From assembly GCA_022573225.1 (NCBI GenBank), contig JACZUI010000016.1, positions 1 through 46,908 on the forward strand: a stretch of 46,908 nucleotides of DNA, read 5' to 3'. Made by a program: the position numbers and the translations under genes. The notes beneath the pieces are model-generated. The model was not told the DNA's origin. It did not search any database and saw only the letters and a program-made list of their open reading frames with translations. This document shows, in pieces, positions 28,126-35,212 of this stretch. The DNA is from Acidobacteriota bacterium. Lineage in GTDB: Bacteria; Actinomycetota; Acidimicrobiia; Spongiisociales; ZC4RG35. Positions within the stretch are counted from its first letter, which is position 1. The number at the start of each line of letters is the position of its first letter.

Positions 28126-28143
28126 CCTTCTATTTTCCTTCTA
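28126..28143 (-). promoter_or_regulatory. SARP-like heptamer pair upstream of the regulator gene
   Basis: TAGAAGG occurs twice on the minus strand (28143-28137 and 28132-28126), exactly 11 bp apart, that is a heptamer, a 4-bp spacer and a heptamer. SARP regulators bind direct heptamer repeats with this period, so this could be a self-control site. Confidence 0.5.
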
Positions 28144-28191
28144 CGCCCAAGGTCGCCGTTCCTGAACTTGACACGCCGGATCTGGCGCGAT

Positions 28192-28256
28192 GCATTAATT
28201 ACCGTGATCGGATAGCGCCACATATGGCGCCAGGAACCTCAGGTAACGGTCTTAGG
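28192..28256 (+). repeat. Dispersed palindromic repeat, copy C
   Basis: Direct copy of the 65-nt repeat at 24719-24783. It lies between the dimethylargininase-like gene and the regulator gene, and its end overlaps the stop codon of the former (28252-28254). Confidence 0.85.
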
Positions 28257-29106
28257 CGCGGAGCAGGGGGCGGGTGAGACAGGTGGGGCCGCCGTTTCCG
28301 TTGAGACAGATCTCGCGGCCTTCGAAGGTGTGAACCTCCACCCCGGCGTCCTCGAGGCGTTGCCTGGTCACCGGGTTGCCGTCGAGCATCACCACCACAC
28401 CAGGACGCACCGCGAGCACGTTGCAGGCCAATGTGTCCACCTCCTCGGGCGACACATCGATGAGACCGATACCCAATTCGCCGCAAAGGTTGTAGAGCCC
28501 GGCCGGCAGACGGGCTAACTCAACCAGGGCCAGACTCTCGGATACCGGTGATATCACACTCATGAGATGGAGACAATCGTCGGGTCCCTTGTCGTACGGC
28601 ATGTCAAATACATGGACCGTCTCAGCCAGCAGGGCTGAGAGCTGGTCGATGCCGGCTTGGTTGGTCCGCAGGGTGCGACCGACACAGACGTTCTCGCCGT
28701 CCAGCCAGCACACGTCCCCACCGTCGACTGTCCCCGGGGCCTCGATCGAGGCGATGATCGGGATCTCATTCTGGCGATACCACGCTGCAAGAGCATCTTC
28801 CTCACCGCGCCGTGTCGGCTTGCCGGAGCGGAGCAGGATTGCCCCCCGGCGCGTCACCAGGGTCGGGTCGTATTGGTAGACGAAATCGGGCCCAAGATCG
28901 TCATTGGCCAGGACGTGGACGTTGACGTCGAGCTCTCCGAGGAGATCAATCAGCGCCTGGTGCTCTTTCTGAGCGACCCCGAAGGCGACTGGATGTCGAA
29001 ACCCGTGACGCGAGTCCTCGAAGGCGGCAGCGAATGCTGGGCCCGGAGTCTGAACCAGAACCTCGCGTAGCGGGGCAATGCTTGAGGAAACACCGAACTC
29101 GACCAT
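28252..29106 (-). CDS. Dimethylargininase-like amidinotransferase-fold hydrolase
   Basis: 284 residues of the arginine deiminase / dimethylarginine dimethylaminohydrolase fold. The catalytic Cys276 lies in GGPTCLTRPL near the C-terminus, His180 in CLHLMSVIS, and acidic residues in PDFVYQYDP and VDGGDVCWL, which match the guanidine-binding positions. It would hydrolyse a guanidino compound such as dimethylarginine to citrulline and an amine. A TAGCCT -10 box (29115-29120) is 8 nt before the ATG, so the gene has its own leaderless promoter. It sits between the intact regulator gene and the deleted paralogue; why is not clear. Confidence 0.83.
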   Translation of the reverse strand: MVEFGVSSSIAPLREVLVQTPGPAFAAAFEDSRHGFRHPVAFGVAQKEHQALIDLLGELDVNVHVLANDDLGPDFVYQYDPTLVTRRGAILLRSGKPTRRGEEDALAAWYRQNEIPIIASIEAPGTVDGGDVCWLDGENVCVGRTLRTNQAGIDQLSALLAETVHVFDMPYDKGPDDCLHLMSVISPVSESLALVELARLPAGLYNLCGELGIGLIDVSPEEVDTLACNVLAVRPGVVVMLDGNPVTRQRLEDAGVEVHTFEGREICLNGNGGPTCLTRPLLRA

Positions 29107-29161
29107 GACCGGCGAGGCTACATGGAGCTATTGGGGCGGATCGACAGCGCATTGTTCGGGG

Positions 29162-29536
29162 ATTCACCAACTCGTCGAGCATCCTGATCTCAGGAACACC
29201 GTCTCTCACCAGTCTCCCGAAGAGACGAGCGTCGATCGTGTCCGGCGGCGTGTTGAGAACGTATCCGGGGGGACGGGTCTCGATCAGATTGGGAGGGCCG
29301 CCGCTGGCGAGCGCCTTGCGCAGATCGGAGATGTAGATCTGAACGGAGTGCTCGGCCGTACGCGGAGGATCGTCCCCCCAAACCAGGTCGATGATCCGGT
29401 CGGTAGGGACGATCTCGTTTGCGTTGAGAAGAAGGACGGCGAGGACGGAGCGCTGCTTCGGAGGGCCCAGGTCGATCGAGCCGTTATCCGATTCAACTCC
29501 GAGTGGACCCAGCAGTCTGAATTTGACTGAGCTCAC
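29162..29536 (-). pseudogene. Internally deleted paralogue of the SARP-STAND regulator
   Basis: The first about 113 residues, from a GTG start with GAGGAG upstream, closely follow residues 1-113 of the 1074-residue regulator (for example GSIDLGPPKQRSVLAVLLLN and ETRPPGYVLNTPPD). Immediately after RLVRDG the sequence jumps to PEIRMLDELVN, which matches the last residues of that protein (FEIRMLEDLIG). About 950 codons are missing. The frame stays open beyond the homology, into the antisense of the next gene's start, by chance. What could still be made is a SARP DNA-binding domain without BTAD, NTPase or sensor. Confidence 0.8.
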
Positions 29537-29587
29537 TTCTCTCCTCGCCGTCCACCATACCCGCCACCCGACCGGTTGTGCCCCTGT

Positions 29588-30019
29588 CTATTCGTCGGGT
29601 AGAGCGGTCCCTCCCCACTTGTGGTCGACCATGTCCTGAGCCCTCTGCTCGTGAATTCCCGTGAGCCGGGCCGCGTTCTGGGCAGTGAGGCGGTCGACCA
29701 TGTCCTGAGCTCGCTGGTTCTCGATCTCGATGACCCGGGCCGCGTTGGCTCCGGCGAACCGCTTGACCATGTCGTTAGCTCGGGTGTTCTCGACTTGGGC
29801 CCAATACTGTGCTTGCAGGTAACTGACGTACTGGGCGGCCCTGACGTCTGCGATCTCCGCCGGAGTTGACGATGACGGTGCCGATCCTGTGATCTGGACT
29901 GCCGCCACAACGGCTCCGACTCCGAGGGCGAGGGCAAGAAGCCCCACTCCGACGTACTTGCCAATTCCCGAACGCTGAGTTGCAACACCTGTCGCTGCCT
30001 TTTCTCCTAGAGCGGTCAT
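29588..30019 (-). CDS. Small membrane protein with 22-residue repeats
   Basis: 143 residues from ATG at 30019, chosen because AAGGAG lies 9 nt upstream. One membrane helix near residues 20-42 is followed by a polar outside part. This has repeated blocks every 22 residues built on RAxDMVxR: NTRANDMVKRF, NQRAQDMVDRL and EQRAQDMVDHKW, with NAAR between them; the 66-nt period is also plain in the DNA. The repeats are probably helical or coiled-coil. No family recognised. It is transcribed from the intergenic region with five heptamer repeats and lies 51 nt upstream of the deleted SARP paralogue, so it may belong to the same regulatory set. Confidence 0.65.
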   Translation of the reverse strand: MTALGEKAATGVATQRSGIGKYVGVGLLALALGVGAVVAAVQITGSAPSSSTPAEIADVRAAQYVSYLQAQYWAQVENTRANDMVKRFAGANAARVIEIENQRAQDMVDRLTAQNAARLTGIHEQRAQDMVDHKWGGTALPDE

Positions 30020-30081
30020 GTCCGCATCTCCTTCGTGTCCCCGATGGGTGTCTCCCATCTGGCCACCAAGGTGACATATGA

Positions 30082-30152
30082 CGCTCTAGAGCATCCACAG
30101 TCCCGCTCTATGCCCGCTCTATACGCTCTATCCCCACTCCATGGCCCTCTAG
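30082..30152. promoter_or_regulatory. Array of five heptamer direct repeats between a membrane protein gene and purE
   Basis: Minus-strand TAGAGCG-type sites start, on plus-strand coordinates, at 30082, 30104, 30115, 30124 and 30145 (plus strand CGCTCTAG, CGCTCTAT three times, CCCTCTAG). Spacings 22, 11, 9 and 21 place them near one or two helical turns apart on one face of the DNA. The heptamer resembles the TCGAGCG-type sites of SARP regulators. The array lies between the divergent starts at 30019 and 30242 and could control either gene. Confidence 0.6.
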
Positions 30153-30241
30153 AACGCGTTCCTGATGCACCCCTCGCCGTATGTGACGCGATCTGCATTC
30201 AGAATGGGTACACGACCGTCGCGGCGGTTACCGTCGGGGCA

Positions 30242-30706
30242 ATGGGCCACAAAGTCGCCATCGTGATGGGTTCGGGGTCGGACCGGCCGGTCATGGAGAA
30301 GGCCGCCGCCATGCTCGATCAATTCGACATCGAGAGCGATGTCAGAGTTCTTTCCGCCCATAAGACGCCGGACCAGGCACTCGAATTCGCCACCAACGCG
30401 GCCGACAACGGCTTCGAAGTGCTCATCGCCGGTGCCGGGAAGGCTGCCCATCTGGCCGGCGTGATGGCCGCCAAGTCGCTCCTCCCCGTCATCGGAGTGC
30501 CTATCTCCGCCTCGCTCGACGGGATGGATGCCCTCTTGGCGACCGTGCAAATGCCCACCGGTATCCCAGTTGCCACCGTCGCGATTGACGGCGCCGCCAA
30601 CGCCGCGCTGCTCGCCGTGGCCATCCTGGCCGTCAGCGACGAGGGCCTGCGTGACAAGCTGGCCCAGTATCGGGTCGATCTGGCCGAGAAGACGCTGGCG
30701 GGTTGA
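30242..30706 (+). CDS. purE: N5-carboxyaminoimidazole ribonucleotide mutase
   Basis: 154 residues, the size of class I PurE, which converts N5-CAIR to CAIR. It starts MGHKVAIVMGSGSDRP, with the signature GSDxP and SAHKTPD, then AGAGKAAHLAGVMA and PVIGVPI. Class I PurE needs PurK, which is not in this window. ATG at 30242 is chosen over upstream in-frame codons because the conserved protein begins there and a TACCGT -10 box (30229-30234) is 7 nt upstream, indicating a leaderless transcript. The heptamer array lies 90-160 nt upstream. Confidence 0.93.
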   Translation: MGHKVAIVMGSGSDRPVMEKAAAMLDQFDIESDVRVLSAHKTPDQALEFATNAADNGFEVLIAGAGKAAHLAGVMAAKSLLPVIGVPISASLDGMDALLATVQMPTGIPVATVAIDGAANAALLAVAILAVSDEGLRDKLAQYRVDLAEKTLAG

Positions 30707-30728
30707 GCAGAAGTAGCATCACTCGGCG

Positions 30729-31913
30729 ATGACCCAAATTTCCTTTGACCGGCCCGATCCGATTGATTTTCTCGACATCGATTCTCTCCTCTCCGAGGAA
30801 GAAAAGCTGGTCCGAGCCACGGTTCGCGACTACGTCGAGAAGGAGATCGTCCCCCACATAGGCGACTGGTGGGAGGAAGGCATCCTTCCCCAAGAGCAAC
30901 TGGCCAAGGAATTCGGCGACATCGGGCTGCTCGGGATGCACCTCGAGGGGTACGGATGTGCCGGGACGTCTGCCATGGCCTACGGACTCGCCTGCCTCGA
31001 ACTGGAGGCCGGCGACTCCGGGATCCGGTCGTTCGTGAGCGTTCAAGGCTCTCTGGCCATGTTCCCGATCTGGAAGTTCGGCTCCGAGGAGCAGAAGCAG
31101 ATTTGGCTGCCACGAATGGCGACAGGTGAGGTAATCGGCTGCTTCGGTCTCACCGAAGCCGATTCCGGCTCCGACCCGTCGTCGATGCGGACCAATGCCA
31201 AACGCGACGGAACTGATTGGATCATCAACGGCACCAAGATGTGGATCACCAATGGGTCCATCGCCGACGTGGCCGTCATCTGGGCCCAGACCGACGGCGG
31301 GATCCGCGGGTTCCTCATTCCCACCGACACGCCCGGGTTCTCCGCGATCGACATCAAGAAGAAGGCCTCACTTCGGGCGTCCGTCACTTCCGAGCTGATT
31401 CTCGACAATGTACGTGTGCCCGACGATTTCGTCCTTCCTGGTGTCTCATCGATGAAAGGGCCACTCTCGTGCCTCAACGAGGCTCGCTTCGGGATCACCT
31501 TTGGCGCAATTGGCGCCGCAAGGGCTTGCTACGAGTCGGCCCTCGACTACTCGATCGAGCGCCACCAGTTTGGGAAGCCAATCGCTTCGTTCCAACTGAC
31601 CCAGCGGAAGCTGGTGGACATGATGGTTGCGGTGCAGCGAGGCACCCTCATCGCCGTCCACCTGGGCCGTCGCAAGGATGATGGGACGTTGACTTCGGAG
31701 CAGGTCAGCTTTGGAAAGTTTGACAATGTGCGTAATGCACTGGAAGTTGCCCGGACCGCACGATCCATCCTCGGGGCCAACGGGATCACCTTGGAATACC
31801 CGGTTATTCGGCACATGGCCAATCTGGAAACCGTCTACACCTATGAGGGGACCAACGAAATCCACACCCTCGTCATGGGTCAGGCCATCACCGGCCTAAA
31901 CGCCTTCACCTGA
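30729..31913 (+). CDS. gcdH: Glutaryl-CoA dehydrogenase-like acyl-CoA dehydrogenase
   Basis: 394 residues, acyl-CoA dehydrogenase fold. Signature stretches of glutaryl-CoA dehydrogenase are present: RSFVSVQGSLAMFPIWKFGS, IGCFGLTEADSGSDP, and the end NLETVYTYEGTNEIHTL, in which Glu373 is the catalytic base. It would oxidise and decarboxylate glutaryl-CoA to crotonyl-CoA in lysine, tryptophan or benzoate breakdown. A TAGCAT -10 box (30714-30719) 9 nt before the ATG suggests its own leaderless transcript, although purE ends just upstream. A 12-bp inverted repeat follows the stop. Confidence 0.87.
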   Translation: MTQISFDRPDPIDFLDIDSLLSEEEKLVRATVRDYVEKEIVPHIGDWWEEGILPQEQLAKEFGDIGLLGMHLEGYGCAGTSAMAYGLACLELEAGDSGIRSFVSVQGSLAMFPIWKFGSEEQKQIWLPRMATGEVIGCFGLTEADSGSDPSSMRTNAKRDGTDWIINGTKMWITNGSIADVAVIWAQTDGGIRGFLIPTDTPGFSAIDIKKKASLRASVTSELILDNVRVPDDFVLPGVSSMKGPLSCLNEARFGITFGAIGAARACYESALDYSIERHQFGKPIASFQLTQRKLVDMMVAVQRGTLIAVHLGRRKDDGTLTSEQVSFGKFDNVRNALEVARTARSILGANGITLEYPVIRHMANLETVYTYEGTNEIHTLVMGQAITGLNAFT

Positions 31914-31914
31914 G

Positions 31915-31965
31915 CTTTCTGTGAGTCCTTTCGGGGATCACAGCCTCCTTTTCACTCACAGAAAG
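31915..31965. terminator. Perfect 12-bp inverted repeat between convergent genes
   Basis: CTTTCTGTGAGT (31915-31926) and ACTCACAGAAAG (31954-31965) form a 12-bp stem with a 27-nt loop. It begins 2 nt after the gcdH stop and the second arm overlaps the last codons of the gene on the other strand. It is a plausible bidirectional terminator, though without a clean T-tract. Confidence 0.55.
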
Positions 31966-33128
31966 GAAGTCAGGTCGCCGTTGTCGACGATTTCGAGGTC
32001 CTCCATCCCCAGCCAGAGTGCGACAGAATCGAGTTCGGCGCGCAGCTCCCGGCCAACCCGAACCCGATCGACCCCATCCTCAGCCCAGGCACCCTTGACC
32101 CTGAGCACTTCCCTGGCACGATCGGTCTTGAGGTCGACCCGAGCGACCAACTCTCCATCCAGCAGGAAAGGGAGCACGTAGTAGCCGTGGACCCGCTTGG
32201 CCTCCGGGACATAGATCTCGATGCGGTAGTGGAAATCCCACAGACGGTCCACCCGTGGCCGACACCAGACGAGACTGTCAAAGGGCGACAACAGAGCCCG
32301 ACCATCCACTTCTCGCGGTAGGCGGGCGTCAGGATGGAGAAAGGCCTGTGTCCCCCAACCCTCCACCTCGACTTCGATGAGTCGCCCTTCCTGAACCATC
32401 TCTTCTACCAGGGGACGGGCATCTGGCACTCTGATCCGGTGGTAGTCGGCAAGGTCAGCAAGTGACGCCACCCCCATCGACCTCGAAGCCATCTCTACAA
32501 GTTGACGCTGTCCCTCCTCACGGGACAGACCTGCCGCCGAGAGAGCCGAATCGCGGATCACATCCTCGGTTGCTCCGTAGAGACGCACGAAGTTCACCCT
32601 GTCGAACACGGTGATGTCCCCCTGATGGAACAGGGCCTCGAGAGCAACCTTCCCCTTGCTCCATCCCCACATCGAATTGGCGTCTCGCTGGCCTGGGCTC
32701 TCGAGGTCTCTTGTCTGGAGCGGGCCGTCGGCCCTGACCTGATCCAGGACTCGACTCAAATAGCCGGGATCCTCCTTCTTGATCCGCTCCACCCTGTTCC
32801 AGCTCCAGGGAGCTTCCATCCTCCAACGCCACAGCGGATATTGATCAATCGGGATCAACGACGCTTCGTGACCCCAGTACTCGAACTGCTCTCCCGAACG
32901 CCACAGCCAACGATCGAGGGCGGCGCGTTCATAGGCACCAAGGCGCGAGAAGAAAGGCATGTAGTGGGCGCGACTGAAGACGTTGACCGAGTCGAGCTGA
33001 ACCAGCCCGACCCGATGGAGCACCCGGCGGAAGTGCCGCACGTCGATACGACCCGACGGTCTCTGGTCGGTGAACCCCTGGGCGGCGAGCGCGTAACGAC
33101 GTGCTTGATCAATGGAAAGGCTACGCAT
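31956..33128 (-). CDS. AlkZ/YcaQ-family DNA glycosylase (winged-helix, crosslink repair)
   Basis: 390 residues of the HTH_42 (YcaQ/AlkZ) family. Near residue 44 is GLVQLDSVNV: the Q-L-D (44-46) is the catalytic motif of the YcaQ/AZL2 branch, as opposed to QxQ in AlkZ proper. FSRAHYMPFFSRLG and YWGHEASLIPIDQYPLWRWR are further hallmarks. Family members unhook DNA interstrand crosslinks and remove bulky N7-alkylguanines. The start at 33128 (MRSLSIDQAR) is supported by a TATCTT -10 box (33138-33143) 9 nt upstream; the frame is open beyond, but through a repeat-rich non-coding region. With the AlkD-like protein it is the second alkylation-repair gene here. Confidence 0.85.
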   Translation of the reverse strand: MRSLSIDQARRYALAAQGFTDQRPSGRIDVRHFRRVLHRVGLVQLDSVNVFSRAHYMPFFSRLGAYERAALDRWLWRSGEQFEYWGHEASLIPIDQYPLWRWRMEAPWSWNRVERIKKEDPGYLSRVLDQVRADGPLQTRDLESPGQRDANSMWGWSKGKVALEALFHQGDITVFDRVNFVRLYGATEDVIRDSALSAAGLSREEGQRQLVEMASRSMGVASLADLADYHRIRVPDARPLVEEMVQEGRLIEVEVEGWGTQAFLHPDARLPREVDGRALLSPFDSLVWCRPRVDRLWDFHYRIEIYVPEAKRVHGYYVLPFLLDGELVARVDLKTDRAREVLRVKGAWAEDGVDRVRVGRELRAELDSVALWLGMEDLEIVDNGDLTSFL

Positions 33129-33129
33129 G

Positions 33130-33310
33130 CTCGGGAGAAGATAATCCCTGCCCCCTTCCAGGCACTTCCCCCACCGGCCTGTCGGCCTTTGCCCCCTCCG
33201 GCCCTTCGGGCCACCTCCCCCGCTCCAAGGGGGAGGAAACAAGTCGCTCCGCTCCCGGTGGGGGAACATCTCGCTCCGCTCGAGGGAGAGGAAAACGACA
33301 GACGGCATGC
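33130..33310. repeat. Hairpin-rich intergenic region between the YcaQ-type gene and purB
   Basis: Contains GGCCCTTCGGGCC (33200-33212), a strong CCTCCCCC/GGGGGAGG hairpin (33214-33221 with 33229-33236), and TCGCTCCGCTC twice (33244-33254 and 33271-33281), 27 nt apart. Composition is strongly C-rich and then G-rich on the plus strand. It resembles the palindromic intergenic repeats that occur in many copies in some bacterial genomes. It also must hold the two divergent promoters. Confidence 0.6.
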
Positions 33311-33314
33311 CATC

Positions 33315-34625
33315 ATGCAACAAGTGATCGAGCGTTACAGCCTCCCCGAGATGGCCGACATATGGTCGGAGCAACGCAAGCTGGAAGCCTGGAAGCAGGT
33401 CGAGGTGCTCGCCCTGGAAGCGTGGGAAGAGCTGGGCAAAGTGCCGCCGGGTGTTGCCGCAAGTACCGAAGCGGCTGCTTGCCCGACGCCCGACGAGGTC
33501 GCTGAACGAGAGGAGGTCACCGACCACGACCTCGCTGCCTTCGTCGACTTGCTCGGATTAGGCGCCGGGACCGAAGCGGCTGGATGGGTCCACTACGGGC
33601 TCACCTCATCCGACGTCGTCGACACGGCGGGGGGCACTCTCCTCAGGGACGCCGCCGACCTGCTCCTGACCGAGTTGGCGAACCTGTTCAACACGGTGAA
33701 GTCCCACGCCGAGGAGCACCGAGACACCTACATGGTCGGGCGCACTCACGGAATCTGGGCAGAGCCAACGACATTCGGCCTCAAGCTGGCCGGGTGGGCA
33801 TTCGAGCTCGCCCGAGACCATCAGCGACTCACCGACGCACGGGAGGGGGTGGCAGTAGGGAAGATCTCGGGCGCAGTGGGCACGTACGCTCATGTGCCTC
33901 CAGTCGTCGAGCAGCACGTCTGCGACGCTCTTGAACTTGCAATCGAACCGGCTTCAACCCAGGTCACCGCCCGCGATCGACATGCTCAGTATCTACAGAC
34001 CCTGGCACTGATCGGCGCCTCCATCGAGCGGATGGCCACCGAGATCCGACACCTCCAGCGCTCAGAGGTGGCTGAGGTCAGGGAGGGCTTCCGCAAGGGG
34101 CAAAAAGGCTCGTCAGCGATGCCACACAAGAGGAATCCCATCCTCTCCGAGCGGATGACCGGGATGGCTCGCCTCCTCCGCGGATATGCCCAGGTCGGGC
34201 TGGAGAACGTCGCACTGTGGCATGAGCGGGACATCTCCCACTCGTCGGCGGAGCGAGTGGTTCTCCCCGATTCGTCCATCGCTCTTCACTACATGCTTGT
34301 GAAATTCCGGGGTCTCGTCGAGAACCTCGTGGTCGACGAAGAACGGATGCAGCAGAACCTCGACGCGACCCAGGGCCTGGTCTTCAGCCAGACCGTGCTG
34401 CTGGCCCTAGTCGAAACAGGCCTGACAAGGGACGAGGCCTACCGGCTGGTCCAGCGCAACGCCATGGAAGCTTGGAACGGGAAGGGTCATCTCCGCGACT
34501 TGCTCGCCGACGACAACGAGGTCAGCCTTACGGCCGACGACCTGGAAAGCCTGTTTTCGACCGCAAGGGTCAGCAGTTCGATTTCAGTGGTCTTCGAACG
34601 GCTCAAGCCACTGAGTAGTGGCTAG
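33315..34625 (+). CDS. purB: Adenylosuccinate lyase
   Basis: 436 residues, fumarase/aspartase superfamily. It cleaves SAICAR to AICAR and adenylosuccinate to AMP, so it serves two steps of the pathway found in this window. The signature loop is KGSSAMPHKRNPILSER, with the catalytic serine in it. THGIWAEPTTFGLKL gives a conserved His motif, and WVHYGLTSSDVVDT a substrate-binding stretch. The start is set at ATG 33315 (MQQVIERYS), where the conserved protein begins; the long open frame upstream crosses the hairpin-rich repeat and is not coding. A hairpin with a pyrimidine tail overlaps the stop. Confidence 0.95.
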   Translation: MQQVIERYSLPEMADIWSEQRKLEAWKQVEVLALEAWEELGKVPPGVAASTEAAACPTPDEVAEREEVTDHDLAAFVDLLGLGAGTEAAGWVHYGLTSSDVVDTAGGTLLRDAADLLLTELANLFNTVKSHAEEHRDTYMVGRTHGIWAEPTTFGLKLAGWAFELARDHQRLTDAREGVAVGKISGAVGTYAHVPPVVEQHVCDALELAIEPASTQVTARDRHAQYLQTLALIGASIERMATEIRHLQRSEVAEVREGFRKGQKGSSAMPHKRNPILSERMTGMARLLRGYAQVGLENVALWHERDISHSSAERVVLPDSSIALHYMLVKFRGLVENLVVDEERMQQNLDATQGLVFSQTVLLALVETGLTRDEAYRLVQRNAMEAWNGKGHLRDLLADDNEVSLTADDLESLFSTARVSSSISVVFERLKPLSSG

Positions 34626-34647
34626 GCGAGAAGCTTCGCTTTTCGCC
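34625..34647 (+). terminator. Terminator hairpin of purB
   Basis: GGCGAGAAGC (34625-34634) pairs with GCTTTTCGCC (34638-34647) around a TTC loop, with one G-T pair, followed by TTCCTTCTC. It lies on the purB stop codon. Confidence 0.65.
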
Positions 34648-34720
34648 TTCCTTCTCGGCGAGACAATAGCCCCGCCTCGAGCCTGGAAGCGAGACAGCCA
34701 ATGGTGATTGGCCATGATCC

Positions 34721-35128
34721 TCATCCAGATGAGCGAATGTGAACCGTTCCCGTGAACAAGCCGACGATTCTCCCGTCCTGACGGATCACCTCGACACGAT
34801 AGGTGCCCAGGGTTCGACCCCGAGAGGATTCGATCACCCTTGCCTCCAAACGATCACCAAAACGGGTTGCCGCCGTCAGAACCAGATGGGCGTCAATCGC
34901 AAGAGCCCGATCGCCCGCGTTGTTTGAGGCGAGAGAGAACGCACAGTCGGCGAGGGAGAAGACCATCCCACCGTGGCCGACTTCGAGGAAGTTGAGATGA
35001 GCCTCGGTGACATCCAGTCCGACGACGATCTCGTCGGAAGTCACAGCCACCAGTTCGACCCCCAGAGCTTTCGCGTAGCCGTCTGAGGCAAGCATCTCTT
35101 CGGTCCGGTGTTGGTCGAATCCCGACAT
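34721..35128 (-). CDS. PaaI-family hotdog thioesterase
   Basis: 135 residues, a single hotdog domain. VGHGGMVFSLADCAFSLASN holds the HGG(M/I)xxSLAD motif of phenylacetyl-CoA thioesterase PaaI and relatives, and FGDRLEARVIESSRGRT the following strands. Such proteins hydrolyse aryl- or acyl-CoA thioesters. ATG at 35128 is chosen because a TATCCT -10 box (35137-35142) lies 8 nt upstream; a codon 9 nt earlier is in frame but would sit at the transcript start. It is divergent from purC, with an 84-nt gap. Substrate unknown. Confidence 0.83.
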   Translation of the reverse strand: MSGFDQHRTEEMLASDGYAKALGVELVAVTSDEIVVGLDVTEAHLNFLEVGHGGMVFSLADCAFSLASNNAGDRALAIDAHLVLTAATRFGDRLEARVIESSRGRTLGTYRVEVIRQDGRIVGLFTGTVHIRSSG

Positions 35129-35212
35129 CGGGCGCAAGGATAGGGAGCCGGCCCGAACGCCCCGGGTCCGATGGGTTCGACCGAAGAGCGACCTGCATTA
35201 CCCTGCCGGCAC

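Noticed and set aside
28946-29536. A 196-residue gene in place of the deleted regulator paralogue
   Set aside because: Only the first about 124 residues show homology to the regulator (N- and C-terminal ends joined). The rest runs by chance through the antisense start of the next gene.
32502-33314. N-terminal extension of purB by about 270 codons
   Set aside because: It runs antisense through the YcaQ-type gene and the hairpin-rich repeat; the conserved protein starts at 33315.
33129-33527. N-terminal extension of the YcaQ-type gene
   Set aside because: Extra 133 codons cross the repeat region and purB; a -10 box 9 nt before 33128 supports the shorter form.
35185-35193. AAGAGCG before purC as a SARP-type site
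   Set aside because: Single copy with a mismatch and no second repeat at 11 or 22 bp.
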